DNA of 64,000 nucleotides from Thiogranum sp. (GCA_030148805.1 JASBSS010000001.1:186001-250000), one strand, 5' to 3'; shown: positions 26,501-35,978, counted from the stretch's first letter. Numbers and translations: made by a program. The notes: generated by a model from the letters alone, not told the origin.

Positions 26501-27424
26501 ATGAAAATCGGCATTGCCCTGGGGAGCGGCGCCGCCCGCGGTTGGGCGCACATCGGGATCCTGCGGGCGCTGGAAGAACGCGGTATCCGGCCCGAGATCG
26601 TCGCCGGCAGCTCGGTCGGCGCACTGGTCGGCGCCGCCTATGCCAGCGGCCACCTGGATCAACTGGAGCAGTGGGTACTCAAGCTCGACAGCGGTCGCAT
26701 TCTCAGCTTTCTGGACGTCAGCTGGACCGGCGCAGGACTGATCCAGGGCGACAAGCTGGCCGCCTATTTCGAGCAGACGCTGCAGTCGATGAACATCGAA
26801 GACCTGCCCAAGCGCTTCGCCGCCGTGGCCACCGAGCTGTCGACCGGGCGTGAAATCTGGTTCCGCGACGGCAGCCTCAGCAAGGCGCTGCGCGCTTCCA
26901 TCGCCCTGCCCGGGCTGTTCACGCCGGCGTTGCTCGACACGCGCTATTACATCGATGGCGGCCTGGTCAATCCGGTGCCGGTGTCCCTGTGTCGCGCCAT
27001 GGGGGCCGAAATCGTCATCGCCGTCAATCTCAACGGCAACCTCGCCGGGCGTCACCTGAAGCAATTGCTGCCTGCCGACACCCACAGCGGCGAACCCGGA
27101 TCACAATACAAAAGCGACTTCTGGAACCAGGCACTCGCCCGCGTCGGCCAGTCGATCAACCGCAACGCGGCCTTGGCCGGCATGTTCAAACCGCGCCGGA
27201 AATCCCCCGGCATGTTTGAAGTCATCGCCAGCGCGATCAACATCATGCAGGATCGAATCACCCGCAGCCGCATGGCCGGGGAGCCGCCCGATATCGTGCT
27301 GTCGCCGCGACTGGCTCATCTCGGCCTCATGGACTTCGACCAGGCGCAGGCCGCCTTCAAGGAAGGCCGGGCGTGCGTGGAACGCTCACGCACCGCGCTG
27401 GCCGATTATTTCGACATGACCTGA
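26501..27424 (+). CDS. rssA: Patatin-like phospholipase, RssA type
   Basis: 307 residues from the ATG at 26501. Patatin core: oxyanion loop GSGAARGWAHIG, nucleophile elbow GSSVGALVG (Ser about 44) and catalytic Asp in DGGLVNPVP. Length and order match RssA/YchK rather than larger patatins. The C-terminal portion has a QSINRNAAL helix and an ending typical of RssA. Likely a cytoplasmic or membrane-associated lipid acyl hydrolase; the natural substrate in bacteria is not settled. Confidence 0.92.
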   Translation: MKIGIALGSGAARGWAHIGILRALEERGIRPEIVAGSSVGALVGAAYASGHLDQLEQWVLKLDSGRILSFLDVSWTGAGLIQGDKLAAYFEQTLQSMNIEDLPKRFAAVATELSTGREIWFRDGSLSKALRASIALPGLFTPALLDTRYYIDGGLVNPVPVSLCRAMGAEIVIAVNLNGNLAGRHLKQLLPADTHSGEPGSQYKSDFWNQALARVGQSINRNAALAGMFKPRRKSPGMFEVIASAINIMQDRITRSRMAGEPPDIVLSPRLAHLGLMDFDQAQAAFKEGRACVERSRTALADYFDMT

Positions 27425-27470
27425 CGCCTTGGGATTACGCCGACGTCGATCGGCGCCCAGGCTGAGACCG

Positions 27471-27555
27471 CCGCGGCCCTTGTGCGCGCGCGGCACAGGT
27501 TCTCGGCTATATGGAGCCCGGAGACGTTCCCGCGGCCCTCGTGTGCGCGCGGCAC
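27471..27555. repeat. Pair of 26-bp direct repeats, 59-bp period
   Basis: A GC-rich 26-base segment at 27471-27496 recurs at 27530-27555 with two substitutions. Both copies lie in the noncoding gap between the patatin gene and the DUF255 gene. Each copy contains the alternating GTGCGCGCGCGG-type stretch. Function unknown. Confidence 0.7.
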
Positions 27556-27652
27556 GGCCCGAGGGGGCCCGCCCGGCGGCTACTGGACGGGTCGGAAGGC
27601 GTCGCGTTATGCTGCCAAGGCTCCCCCGACGGATCCGACAAGGCCAGTATCC

Positions 27653-29668
27653 ATGCAAGTCCGCATCCCGACCGACCCGTCCACCGCGGCGGCCCAATCG
27701 TTATTGAGAAGGCTGCGGCTCTGCGCGCTGGCCCTGATAGGCGCGCTCCTGGCTCAGGCGGCGTTGGCGGCCGCGGCGCCGGCGCACACGGGAGGCTGGC
27801 GTCTGGCCGAAGCCTCCAGCCCCTATCTGCGCATGCACGCGGACAATCCGGTCGAATGGTTCCCCTGGGGAGACGAGGCCTTTGAAAAAGCCAAGCGCGA
27901 ACACAAGCCGCTGTTCATTTCCATCGGCTATTTCACCTGTCATTGGTGCCACGTCATGGCACGCGAGTCGTTCCAGAATCCGCGCATCGCCGAGCTGCTC
28001 AACCAATACTTCGTCTCGATCAAGATCGACCGGGAGCAACGCCCCGATATCGACGCCGCCTATATGGCTTTTGTCACCCTCACCCGCGGCGCGGGCGGTT
28101 GGCCGATGACGGTTTTCGCCACCCCGCAAGGCTATCCGTTCACCGGCGGCGTCTACTTCCCGCCGGAGACCCGCGACGGGCACATTGGTTTGCGCGAACT
28201 GGTGACGCGGGTGCACGCGCTCTGGCAGGAAGACCCGACGCAGATCCAGGCCGCCGCCGCTGCCGCGGTGGCACAGATCCGAAAGCTGCGCCAGACCAGC
28301 GCCGTGCCCACCGGCTTGGATCCCAAGCTGCCAGAGAAGGCGCGCAGCGAGTTCCGCCACAGTTATGACCCCCTGGCGGGCGGCTTCGGCGAAGCGCCAA
28401 AGTTCCCGCAAGTGCCGCAACTCCTGTTCCTGCTGCAAAGCCCCTCGGAACCGGACCGCGACATGGCGTTGCACACCCTCGAGGCGATGGCCGACGGCGG
28501 GATTCGCGACCAACTGGGCGGCGGTTTTCATCGCTATGCCACGGACCCGCTGTGGCGCGTCCCCCATTTCGAGAAAATGCTTTACGACCAGGCATTGAAT
28601 GCGCGCGCCTATTTGCGCGCCTGGCGCGTCGGCAAGCGCCGGCGCTATGCCGACGTGGCGCGTGAAACGCTCGACTTCGTGCTGGCGAACATGCGCGCCG
28701 GGGACGGCAGTTTCTACGCCGCCTACGCCGCCGACAGCCTGCCGCCGGGCGCCGGCGCGGCGGCACATCCGCAGGAAGGCGCTTTCTACGTCTGGGACTG
28801 GGCCCAGTGGCAGCGCGCCCTGGCGCAGGAGTCGCTACGCGAGCTGGCCGCGGCCTATTACGGGGTGCGCGAGAACGGCAACGTCGAGGCGACCGGGGAG
28901 GCGACCCTGGCAGGCAGCAACGTGCTCTACCAGGCCAGTTCGCCGCTTTCGCTGGCCATGCAAGGCAACCGCACCGTGGGCGAGATCGAGGCCGAGCTGG
29001 GCCGGGCCAAAGCTCTGTTGCGGCGCGCCCGTGAACAGCGCCCCTCGGTGCCGCTGGACACGAAGGTCGTGGCCGCGTGGAACGGCTATATGATCACCGC
29101 CCTGGCCGAAGCCGGAATACAACTGCAGGCACCGCACTACCTCGCCGCGGCCACCCGCGCGGCCGAGGCACTGGTACAGCGGCTCTACGAGGCCAAGACC
29201 CGGCGCCTGTACCGCGACTACAGCGACGGGCGCAGGGGATCGCAGGCCTTCGCCATCGACTACGCTGCGCTTTGCGAGGCGATGTTGACCTTGTATTCGG
29301 CCGACCCGAACCCGCGCTGGCTGGATCTGGCCCGGCGGTTGAACGCCACCCAGCTCGAGCTGTTCTGGGACGCCGGTAGCGGCGGATTCTTCAACAACCA
29401 GGCCGGGTCCGCCGTCTGGCTGCGTGACAAGGAGAGCGAGGACGGTGTCGAACCCGGGGTGAACGCCATCAGCATCGGCAACCTCATCGCACTGGCCCGG
29501 TACGACGATTCGCCCCAGCTGCTGCGCCGGGCACGGCGCACGGCGGTGTGGCTGGCCACCCATCTGGCGGCCGTCCCCAGCGCCATGCCCTACGCGCTGA
29601 TGCAATGGCCGGCGCTGATCGAAGCCGACAACCGCGCCTCCGCGCCCGCTCAGTCGCGCCGACAGTGA
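27653..29668 (+). CDS. DUF255 / YyaL-type thioredoxin-domain protein, exported
   Basis: 671 residues from the ATG at 27653; an upstream in-frame extension is Arg/Pro rich and looks untranslated. The N-terminus is hydrophobic ([19 protein letters not shown]), suggesting export. A thioredoxin-like DUF255 domain (about 50-210) contains [19 protein letters not shown] and [14 protein letters not shown] with a CxxC. The remaining 450 residues form a six-hairpin glycosidase-like alpha/alpha barrel ([22 protein letters not shown]). The family includes YyaL and mammalian spermatogenesis-associated protein 20; the activity is not established. Its 3' end overlaps the convergent cytochrome b561 gene by 19 bases. 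Confidence 0.92.
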   Translation: MQVRIPTDPSTAAAQSLLRRLRLCALALIGALLAQAALAAAAPAHTGGWRLAEASSPYLRMHADNPVEWFPWGDEAFEKAKREHKPLFISIGYFTCHWCHVMARESFQNPRIAELLNQYFVSIKIDREQRPDIDAAYMAFVTLTRGAGGWPMTVFATPQGYPFTGGVYFPPETRDGHIGLRELVTRVHALWQEDPTQIQAAAAAAVAQIRKLRQTSAVPTGLDPKLPEKARSEFRHSYDPLAGGFGEAPKFPQVPQLLFLLQSPSEPDRDMALHTLEAMADGGIRDQLGGGFHRYATDPLWRVPHFEKMLYDQALNARAYLRAWRVGKRRRYADVARETLDFVLANMRAGDGSFYAAYAADSLPPGAGAAAHPQEGAFYVWDWAQWQRALAQESLRELAAAYYGVRENGNVEATGEATLAGSNVLYQASSPLSLAMQGNRTVGEIEAELGRAKALLRRAREQRPSVPLDTKVVAAWNGYMITALAEAGIQLQAPHYLAAATRAAEALVQRLYEAKTRRLYRDYSDGRRGSQAFAIDYAALCEAMLTLYSADPNPRWLDLARRLNATQLELFWDAGSGGFFNNQAGSAVWLRDKESEDGVEPGVNAISIGNLIALARYDDSPQLLRRARRTAVWLATHLAAVPSAMPYALMQWPALIEADNRASAPAQSRRQ

Positions 29669-30237
29669 AACATCGCCTGGATGGCGCGCTGCCCGTGCCA
29701 GCTGTGCCACAAGGCCATCAGTGCGTGCCCGATCAGATAAGCCCAGGCCAATGGCGCGAACAGTTCATGGATTTCCTTAACGGTCTCGCCGATCCCATCG
29801 ACCGCCACCGCCTCATAGGTCAGCCACCAGAGCAAACCGGTAACCGTCATCGCGCTGATCGCCAGCAGGCCCAGCCCGTGGATGGCGCTGGCCAGCGGTC
29901 CGCCGGGCTCGTATTCGGGCGCATGGCGCGTGCGTAAGACGTCCCATTGCATCTGCAGGTCGCGCCATAAGGCGCCCATGCCCGCCGCCGAGAACCAGGG
30001 CAGCAGGCTCGCCATCGAGGTCTCCGAGCGACGCAACCAGGCCCAAAGCCAATACGCCAGGACCACGGCAAAGCTGGCCAAACCGACCGTCTCGTGAAAC
30101 TCGAACAAGCCACCGCCCAACCCCGCCGCCTCGCGCCCCTCCTCCGGCGCCTTCATCACCAGGCTCACCAGTAACTGGTGGACCACCGCCAGGGCGAGCA
30201 AAGCGTGCAGACAACGGGTGAGACGGGAACGATTCAT
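29650..30237 (-). CDS. Cytochrome b561-family membrane protein
   Basis: 195 residues with four membrane helices. Candidate haem ligands are His in [63 protein letters not shown]. This pattern matches bacterial b561/b-type cytochromes that pass electrons between quinones and periplasmic acceptors. The start is the ATG at 30237 with an AGGAG-type site just upstream. Last gene of the cluster starting at 35083. Confidence 0.88.
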   Translation of the reverse strand: MNRSRLTRCLHALLALAVVHQLLVSLVMKAPEEGREAAGLGGGLFEFHETVGLASFAVVLAYWLWAWLRRSETSMASLLPWFSAAGMGALWRDLQMQWDVLRTRHAPEYEPGGPLASAIHGLGLLAISAMTVTGLLWWLTYEAVAVDGIGETVKEIHELFAPLAWAYLIGHALMALWHSWHGQRAIQAMFHCRRD

Positions 30238-30281
30238 GTCAACTCTCCTTGAACCTGCTAACGACAGAAAAACAATCTCGG

Positions 30282-30650
30282 CTAGCCAAAGCCGCGCATG
30301 AGGTAGACGATCAGCATCACGCCGAGCACCGCGACCAGGCTGTTGGCTAGCGTCCCCTGCCACTGCATATAGCCGGCGGGAATCTCGGCGGCCGAGAGCT
30401 GTTTGAGAAAACGGCGGAACTGCACCAGCGACAACACACTGATCAACGACGCGAACCCGATCAGGGCAAGGCCGATGACGAAGGACATCTGGCGCTGGCC
30501 GCTGGCGTCGGAAAAATGCATCGCTTCGATAAACAGGCCGAAGCGTTCGATGACAAATCCCAGCGTGATCAGCGACACCGCGGTGCGGTTCCAGGCCAGC
30601 AGCGTACGCTCGGCGGCAAAAAGGACTCGTGGGTCGTCTAGGTAGGACAT
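30282..30650 (-). CDS. DUF202/YidH-family membrane protein
   Basis: 122 residues, three membrane helices, and the N-terminal DUF202 signature DPRVLFAAERTLLAWNRTAVSLITLGF. YidH-like proteins have no proven function; they often accompany transport or stress genes. It follows emrB by ten bases on the same strand, implying co-transcription. Confidence 0.9.
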   Translation of the reverse strand: MSYLDDPRVLFAAERTLLAWNRTAVSLITLGFVIERFGLFIEAMHFSDASGQRQMSFVIGLALIGFASLISVLSLVQFRRFLKQLSAAEIPAGYMQWQGTLANSLVAVLGVMLIVYLMRGFG

Positions 30651-30660
30651 GGTACTCCCG

Positions 30661-32232
30661 TCAGTCAGTGCGTTTGAAACTCAATGATCGCCCGCCCTCA
30701 CCCTTGGCACAAGCCTGGCGTCGAAACAGCAGCAGCAACGGCAACAGCAGGATGAAACTCAGCGTGACAAAGCGAAACGCATCGACAAAACCCAACATGC
30801 TCGCCTGGCGACCGAGTTCCTGAGCCAATAATTGCGCGCTCAACGGATCGTCCAGTTGCAACTGCCGCGCCCCCAACCACTGGGCCAGTGCCGGATTGTA
30901 GGGGTTGATGTGGCCTCCGAGCTGATTCCAGTTGACCTGAGTCATGCGCGTGAGCACCGTTGCCGCGATGGAGATGCCCACGGCGATACCCAGGGTACGC
31001 GCCAGATTGAAAATCGCCGAACCCTGATCGGTGGCCCCGCCGGGCAGGGTTTCATACACCAGGGTGGACAAAGAGACGAACACCATGCCGATGCCCACGC
31101 CCTGCAACACCCCGGGCCAGACAAACCAGGCGATCGAGGTGGATAAATTATAGCCGGTCATCAGCGAGGTGCCGCCGGCGGCGCACAGCAGGCCAACAAA
31201 CACCAGTCGCGGGGCGCCCAGCCTGCCGATCAAGCGCGATACCAGAAACATTCCCAGGGCAGAGGCCACCCCGCGGGGCGCCATCACCAGCCCGGCGGTC
31301 TGGGCCGGATAGTCGAACAACCGCTCGAGCATCAACGGCTGCAGCGCGATGGTGCCGAACAACCCCATGCCGAACACCGCCATCATCAGCGACGCCAGCG
31401 CCAGATTGCGGTCCTTGAGCAGCCGCAACTGGAGCACGCTGTCGGGCCGCGAGCGGCTGCGCAGGACGAACGCCGTCAAGCCGAGGACGCTGATCACGGC
31501 CAGCGTCAGGATGAAATGCGACTGCAACCAGTTCTCCTGATTACCCCGGTCCAGCAACGTCTGCAGACTGCCGATCCCCGCGGCCAGCAACAACGCCCCG
31601 ACAAGATCGAAACGCACCGGCTGGGACGCCTGCGGCCTGACCAGCCGCGAAATCAGCACATAGTTCAGGATGCCGACCGGCACGTTGATGTAAAACACCC
31701 AGCGCCACTCCAGCTGCTGGGTGATGAAGCCACCCAGGGTGGGACCGAGAATGGGACCGAGCATGACGCCCACCCCCCAAAGGGCCATGGCTTTGCCGCG
31801 TTCCTCGCCGGGAAAGCTCTCGACCATGATCGACTGCGACAAGGGGATCACCGCGGCGCCGAAACCGCCCTGGAACAGGCGAAATACCACCATCTCCGCC
31901 AGCGTATCGGCCTGGCCACACAGGGCCGAGGACGCCACGAAGCCGGCGATGCTGAGCAGCATCAGGCGCCGCCGTCCCAGCCAGGCGGCCAGGAATCCGC
32001 TCATGGGGATGAAGATCGCCTCCATGACGATATAGGCGGTCAGTACCCAGGTGACCTGATCGGCGGTGGCGCCCAGCGAGCCCATCATGTGTGGCAGCGC
32101 CACATTGACGATGGTCATATCCAGAATGACCATCACCGTGGTCAACATGACCGCGACACTCAACAGCCAGCGCGGCGGCGCGGGCTTGTTAGCGGGATCC
32201 GGAATGGGTTCGACCTTCGCCACGGGTTTCAA
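30661..32232 (-). CDS. emrB: DHA2-family MFS multidrug exporter, EmrB type
   Basis: 523 residues, 14 predicted membrane helices. Motifs: LDMTIVNVALPHMMGSLGA (helix 1, motif D1), WLGRRR (motif A loop), and motif C GVGVMLGPILGPTLGG. The DHA2 family uses the proton gradient to export drugs, dyes or fatty-acid-like compounds with an EmrA adaptor. The start overlaps emrA by four bases. No TolC gene is nearby, so a housekeeping TolC is presumed. Confidence 0.95.
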   Translation of the reverse strand: MKPVAKVEPIPDPANKPAPPRWLLSVAVMLTTVMVILDMTIVNVALPHMMGSLGATADQVTWVLTAYIVMEAIFIPMSGFLAAWLGRRRLMLLSIAGFVASSALCGQADTLAEMVVFRLFQGGFGAAVIPLSQSIMVESFPGEERGKAMALWGVGVMLGPILGPTLGGFITQQLEWRWVFYINVPVGILNYVLISRLVRPQASQPVRFDLVGALLLAAGIGSLQTLLDRGNQENWLQSHFILTLAVISVLGLTAFVLRSRSRPDSVLQLRLLKDRNLALASLMMAVFGMGLFGTIALQPLMLERLFDYPAQTAGLVMAPRGVASALGMFLVSRLIGRLGAPRLVFVGLLCAAGGTSLMTGYNLSTSIAWFVWPGVLQGVGIGMVFVSLSTLVYETLPGGATDQGSAIFNLARTLGIAVGISIAATVLTRMTQVNWNQLGGHINPYNPALAQWLGARQLQLDDPLSAQLLAQELGRQASMLGFVDAFRFVTLSFILLLPLLLLFRRQACAKGEGGRSLSFKRTD

Positions 32233-33245
32233 CGGGCCCCATGGGGCGACGTTGTCGGGGCCTCTCGCTGCGTCCCGGTGGTATCGATGGTCACCGCACA
32301 GCTGCTGCCGACGCGCAACGGCGGCGCGCCGTCCTCGCGCAGCACGCGCACGCGCACGGGAAACCGCTGCGTGACTTTCACCCAGTTACCGGTGGCGTTT
32401 TCGGGCGGCAACAGGGAGAAGGCCACCCCGCTGGCGGGACTCACGGATTCGACCACTCCCCGGAAGGTTTTGTCTGGATACATGTCGATCGCGATACGGG
32501 CGGATTGGCCGGGTCGGATACGGGATAGATCGCTTTCCTTGTAATTGGCCTCCACCCAGACGACCTGGTCCTCGATCAGGGGGAACAAGGCCTGACCCGG
32601 CTGGAGAATATCCCCGGGCCGAATGGCGATTTCCCCCAACGTGCCGCTGGCCGGGGCGACGATGGAGGTGTAGGAGAGCTCGAGCCTGGCTTTGGCGAGC
32701 GCCGCCGCGGCCACGCCGATACGGGCCGCGGCCTCGCCGCGGGTACGCTGCGCCTGAATCCGGCCGGCCTGCTGCGCCGCGACCGCCGCCTGCATTTCGT
32801 GCAGGCGGTCGCGGTCGCCGTCCACCTGCGCCTGGGAAACGGCGTGTTTGGCCAACAGCCGTCGATCCCGCTGATAGGTGCGGCGGGCGTTGTCGAGCTG
32901 CGCCTGCTGTTGCTCGATCGCCGCCTCGGCGGCCGTCAACGCCGCCTCGGCGGCAAGCTGGTGCTGCTGGGCCAGCTTCAATTCCGCCTGCGCCTGTTGC
33001 AGCGCAATCCGATAGGGCCGCTCGTCGATCGTCACCAGCAGCTGGCCCTGGGTCACCTGCTGGTGGTCGCGTACCGGCAGCCGCACCACCTGGCCGCCGA
33101 CCCTGGGCTCGATGCGCACCACATGGGCGCCGAGATAGGCATCCGCCGTGTGCGGATACAGCCGCTGGTGACGCCACAGGAGATACCCGCCGGCACTCGC
33201 GATCACCAGGACGAGCAGCAGCAGCGCCCAGGTACGCTTGCTCAT
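32229..33245 (-). CDS. emrA: EmrA/HlyD-type membrane fusion protein
   Basis: 338 residues from the ATG at 33245. One N-terminal membrane helix (WALLLLVLVIASAGGYLLW), a lipoyl half-motif (PRVGGQVVRLPVRDHQQVTQG), a long coiled-coil hairpin rich in Ala/Gln (about 90-190), the second lipoyl half (SYTSIVAPASGTLGEIAIRPG) and a beta-barrel (VWVEANYKESDLSRIRPGQSA). It bridges EmrB to an outer-membrane channel. Confidence 0.95.
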   Translation of the reverse strand: MSKRTWALLLLVLVIASAGGYLLWRHQRLYPHTADAYLGAHVVRIEPRVGGQVVRLPVRDHQQVTQGQLLVTIDERPYRIALQQAQAELKLAQQHQLAAEAALTAAEAAIEQQQAQLDNARRTYQRDRRLLAKHAVSQAQVDGDRDRLHEMQAAVAAQQAGRIQAQRTRGEAAARIGVAAAALAKARLELSYTSIVAPASGTLGEIAIRPGDILQPGQALFPLIEDQVVWVEANYKESDLSRIRPGQSARIAIDMYPDKTFRGVVESVSPASGVAFSLLPPENATGNWVKVTQRFPVRVRVLREDGAPPLRVGSSCAVTIDTTGTQREAPTTSPHGAR

Positions 33246-33359
33246 AGAGAATTCCTTCGTTAGCTGGTCAGGCCGAAATTTTCCGCATTTTTTCAGCGGC
33301 ATGCTGTCAGCTTGGACCGATATTGACGCCATCGGTTCAGCCCGGGGGAGGTCTCCTCG

Positions 33360-33956
33360 TCAACAGTCGCAGCGTCCCGGATGGGGGCGGTAATCCAGGA
33401 TCGCGCCGCGTTCGCTCAGCTCGATCTCACAGCAACGCAACAAGGCCGCTTTCAACTGCGCCCGCCCGCGCTGAACCCGCGACTTCATCGCCGACAGGGA
33501 AATGCCCAGTTGGCGAGCCGCCGTCGCCTGGGTGGCCCCGTCGATTTCGGTCAGCTGCAACGCCTGCGCGTAAATGGGCGTCAGGCGACGCATCAAAGGC
33601 CGCAAACAGGCCGTCAATTCGCGCCTGGCGGGGGGGGCACGCGGCTCCTGGACGGTCACGACCCCGGGCTCTTCCCGGAGAACCCCCTGGTAGCGTCTTT
33701 GCGTATCGCGGCGGCGATGGTGGTCAGCAACGGCGTTGGCGGCCACGCGATACATCCAGGCCGAGGGATTGCGCGCGTTCGCCAGCTGCTGCTGGTGCTG
33801 GATCAGACGCAACAGGATATCACCGGTGACATCGTCCACTGCTGCGGGGGCGACCCGGCCGCGGACGTAGGCGCGCAGCTTCCCCATCACCGCCCGCCAG
33901 TCGGATACACTAACCGATGCCGAAGAGACTGGCCTCGGCCGCGCTGCGGCTTTCAT
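33360..33956 (-). CDS. sigZ: SigZ-type ECF sigma factor with Cys-rich tail
   Basis: 198 residues from the ATG at 33956, whose ATGA overlaps the stop of the CadI-like gene. Sigma-2 (DWRAVMGKLRAYVRGRVAPAAVDDVTGDIL, NPSAWMYRVAANAVADHHRRR) and sigma-4 (IYAQALQLTEIDGATQATAARQLGISLSAMKSRVQRGRAQL) are clear. The C-terminus LLRCCEIELSERGAIL followed by DYRPHPGRCDC is the distinctive SigZ ending with four Cys residues. No anti-sigma gene is adjacent, so the Cys tail may itself sense metal or redox state. It sits between a CadI/ArsI-like gene and emrAB. Confidence 0.88.
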   Translation of the reverse strand: MKAAARPRPVSSASVSVSDWRAVMGKLRAYVRGRVAPAAVDDVTGDILLRLIQHQQQLANARNPSAWMYRVAANAVADHHRRRDTQRRYQGVLREEPGVVTVQEPRAPPARRELTACLRPLMRRLTPIYAQALQLTEIDGATQATAARQLGISLSAMKSRVQRGRAQLKAALLRCCEIELSERGAILDYRPHPGRCDC

Positions 33957-34447
33957 TTTTTCGTTCCCTCGCAGGTCGACCCCTCTCCTGCCTCTCCTGC
34001 CTCTCCTGCCTCGTACCACGGAGCCACGCCGCCCGAGACCGGCGGCGCACAGCAGCACTCGCCGCCGGCGGCGAAGGCCTCGTTCGGGTCGTCGTCGGTG
34101 ACACGGTACCACTCCCAACCCAGGCCCTGCGGTTCGCGGGCCCAGAGCTTATCCTGGGTGGCGTGACAGCAGGTCTCTCCCTGGCTGGCGAATTCCAGCA
34201 GACCGACGCCGACCAGATGCTCGCGGGCCACCTCGAGCTGACGCGGCGCGAAGACTTCGACCCCCAGATGGTTGAGCCGCTGCGTGGCGTCGGGATTCTC
34301 GAACAACACCAGTTTCAATGGCGGCGTCTGCAGCGAGAAGTTGGCGTAGCCGGGTCGGCGCTTGTGCACCTCGGCGCCGAACAGGGCAGCGTAGAAGGCG
34401 ATCGCCTCGTCCAGATCGCGTACGTTCAAAGCCAATTGGATGCGCAT
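33953..34447 (-). CDS. CadI/ArsI-family vicinal oxygen chelate protein
   Basis: 164 residues from the ATG at 34447. The sequence follows the CadI/ArsI pattern closely: RIQLALNVRDLDEAIAFYAAL, RRPGYANFSL, LKLVLFEN, the metal-ligand region LNHLGVEV, the Cys pair in ETCCHATQDKLWA, and WEWYRV. The Cys pair binds organoarsenicals in ArsI, which cleaves C-As bonds; CadI is cadmium inducible in mycobacteria. A C-terminal extension adds GGECCCAPP. Which substrate applies here is undecided. It is translationally coupled to the SigZ-type sigma factor. Confidence 0.88.
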   Translation of the reverse strand: MRIQLALNVRDLDEAIAFYAALFGAEVHKRRPGYANFSLQTPPLKLVLFENPDATQRLNHLGVEVFAPRQLEVAREHLVGVGLLEFASQGETCCHATQDKLWAREPQGLGWEWYRVTDDDPNEAFAAGGECCCAPPVSGGVAPWYEAGEAGEAGEGSTCEGTKK

Positions 34448-34507
34448 CCTGTCTCTCCGATGAATGAACCCAGCCGCTAAGACGGCCGTCGCCGGAAAAG
34501 GATGCAA

Positions 34508-35083
34508 CTAGTCTCCGGTCGGGTCGTTTCGACCCAGGTTTTTTTCCACGATCCCTGTCGGCTCCCCGTCGAGACTCCACTGGTTGCGCGTCTCCCAATA
34601 TTGCTCGATCCCGGCCTTCCCCTTGGACTCCGCCCAGGTGAGCAACTGGTCGCGGTCGCCGACATAGTCGTAAAGCGGCACCCCCATGCCGCAGGAGGTC
34701 GCCACCAGGTCGACGCTCAGCTCGAAAATCTGACGCGCGCCCGCAAGGCGGGGAAACAGCCCGAGGTATTCGGCCCAGTCCGTATCCGTCTGGTGCACCA
34801 CCCTGGCTTCGCCATAGACGCGCAGGATCGTCGGCGGGCCGGAGAAGGCACAGAACATCAAGGTCATGCGCGGGTCGATCTGCAGGTGCGCCGAAGTCTC
34901 GTTGCCGCTGCCGGTGAGGTTCAACCAGACGACGCGTCGGGGCGAGAGCACCCGGAGCGAATCCATTCCCTTGGGCGACAGGTTCACCCGACCGGTCGCC
35001 GCCGCGGTGGCGACGAAAAACAGCCGCTGCGCGGCGATGAACGACTGTAGTTTCGGCGGAATCTCGCGGTAGTGCTTACCCAT
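34508..35083 (-). CDS. Pyridoxamine 5'-phosphate oxidase-family protein
   Basis: 191 residues with a flavin-binding split-barrel pattern: LQSFIAAQRLFFVATAAATG, VNLSPKGMDSLRVL, VWLNLTGSGNETSAHL, MTLMFCAFSGPPTILRVYG. This subgroup of the PPOX-like superfamily is common and usually annotated only at superfamily level. First gene of the minus-strand cluster running to 29650. Confidence 0.85.
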   Translation of the reverse strand: MGKHYREIPPKLQSFIAAQRLFFVATAAATGRVNLSPKGMDSLRVLSPRRVVWLNLTGSGNETSAHLQIDPRMTLMFCAFSGPPTILRVYGEARVVHQTDTDWAEYLGLFPRLAGARQIFELSVDLVATSCGMGVPLYDYVGDRDQLLTWAESKGKAGIEQYWETRNQWSLDGEPTGIVEKNLGRNDPTGD

Positions 35084-35247
35084 GGGATCACCCTCGCCTG
35101 CGTTGACCTTTTGTTGGTGCGACTTATAGCAAAGATAAACCGTCTCGGTAAAATCAGTGCCCCCGCACCCGCTCTCAGCGGAATAAAACGCCCCATCGTT
35201 TGTTCACCTGGAAGAGTGCCGGCAGAACCGCATAGCGGCTAAAAAAC

Positions 35248-35263
35248 TGTGCCTTTTCTCACA
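35248..35263. promoter_or_regulatory. CRP/FNR-like dyad between divergent genes
   Basis: TGTGC-N6-TCACA differs at one position from the CRP core TGTGA-N6-TCACA, and is flanked so that AACTGTG pairs with CACAGTT. It lies about 120 bases upstream of the CHRD-like gene and about 165 bases upstream of the PPOX gene, within an intergenic gap of about 300 bases otherwise lacking features. Confidence 0.4.
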
Positions 35264-35382
35264 GTTGCTGTCGTTCAGCCGCGCCGTTTACTCAATAAGG
35301 AAGAGCCTGGCTGTGCCTTGAAACCCTCGGGCCGGGAGACCCGGCCCTGGACGCAAGCATTCACTCAACGGAGACCACCATC

Positions 35383-35913
35383 ATGAACCCTTCATCGAAG
35401 CTACTCGCCCTGCCGCTGCTGGTGGGCATTTTCCCCTGCGTCACGCTGGCAGACGACGAGGAGGACGGACAGAAGTATGTCGCCGAAATGATCCAACTGA
35501 ACAGCTCCGGCGTCTACGCGGAAATCGAGCTGACGTTACTCTCAGGCAACCGGTTGAAAGTCGAAATCGAGGCCTCTGGGATGGAACCCGGAAAACCCCA
35601 CCCTCAACATATCCATGGCAAGGACAATCCGAAAACCAACGCCTCCTGCCCCGGCCCCGAGGCTGACCGCGACGGCGACGGCCTGGTCTCGGTAGGTGAG
35701 GGCCTGCCCGCCTATGGCCCCATTATCCTGCCGCTGGTGCCATTCGACCTGGTCGACGCAGGCGGCAACCTGGACTATGAAGCGACTTTCACCGTCAATC
35801 CGCAAGCCTTGCAGCCCTTGCACAAGCGCGCCATCGTTCTCCATGGCATGACAGTCAACGGCGCCTATGTACCGAGCCTGCCGATTGCCTGCGGTGAGAT
35901 TGTCGCCGACTGA
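35383..35913 (+). CDS. CHRD-like exported protein
   Basis: 176 residues, start preceded by a GGAG element. Signal peptide (LALPLLVGIFPCVTLA) then an acidic patch (DDEEDG). The mature domain has NSSGVYAEIELTLLSGNRL, a His cluster in GKPHPQHIHG, and a late HGMTVNG segment, consistent with a CHRD-like beta-sandwich. Two Cys residues in the mature part may form a disulfide. A piece of its own sequence is repeated just downstream (35918-35978). Confidence 0.7.
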   Translation: MNPSSKLLALPLLVGIFPCVTLADDEEDGQKYVAEMIQLNSSGVYAEIELTLLSGNRLKVEIEASGMEPGKPHPQHIHGKDNPKTNASCPGPEADRDGDGLVSVGEGLPAYGPIILPLVPFDLVDAGGNLDYEATFTVNPQALQPLHKRAIVLHGMTVNGAYVPSLPIACGEIVAD

Positions 35914-35917
35914 GACC

Positions 35918-35978
35918 CAACTGAACAGCTCCGGCGTGTTCGCGCAAATCGAGCTGACGCTGTTCCGAGACAATCAGT
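35918..35978 (+). pseudogene. Relic of a second CHRD-like copy
   Basis: About 60 bases closely matching the segment 35493-35553 of the gene just upstream, encoding QLNSSGVFAQIELTLF against QLNSSGVYAEIELTLL. The match begins a few bases after the stop codon and fades into unrelated sequence. The offset of 425 bases is not a multiple of three. It has no start codon or signal peptide and is best read as a fragment of a tandem duplicate. Confidence 0.75.
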
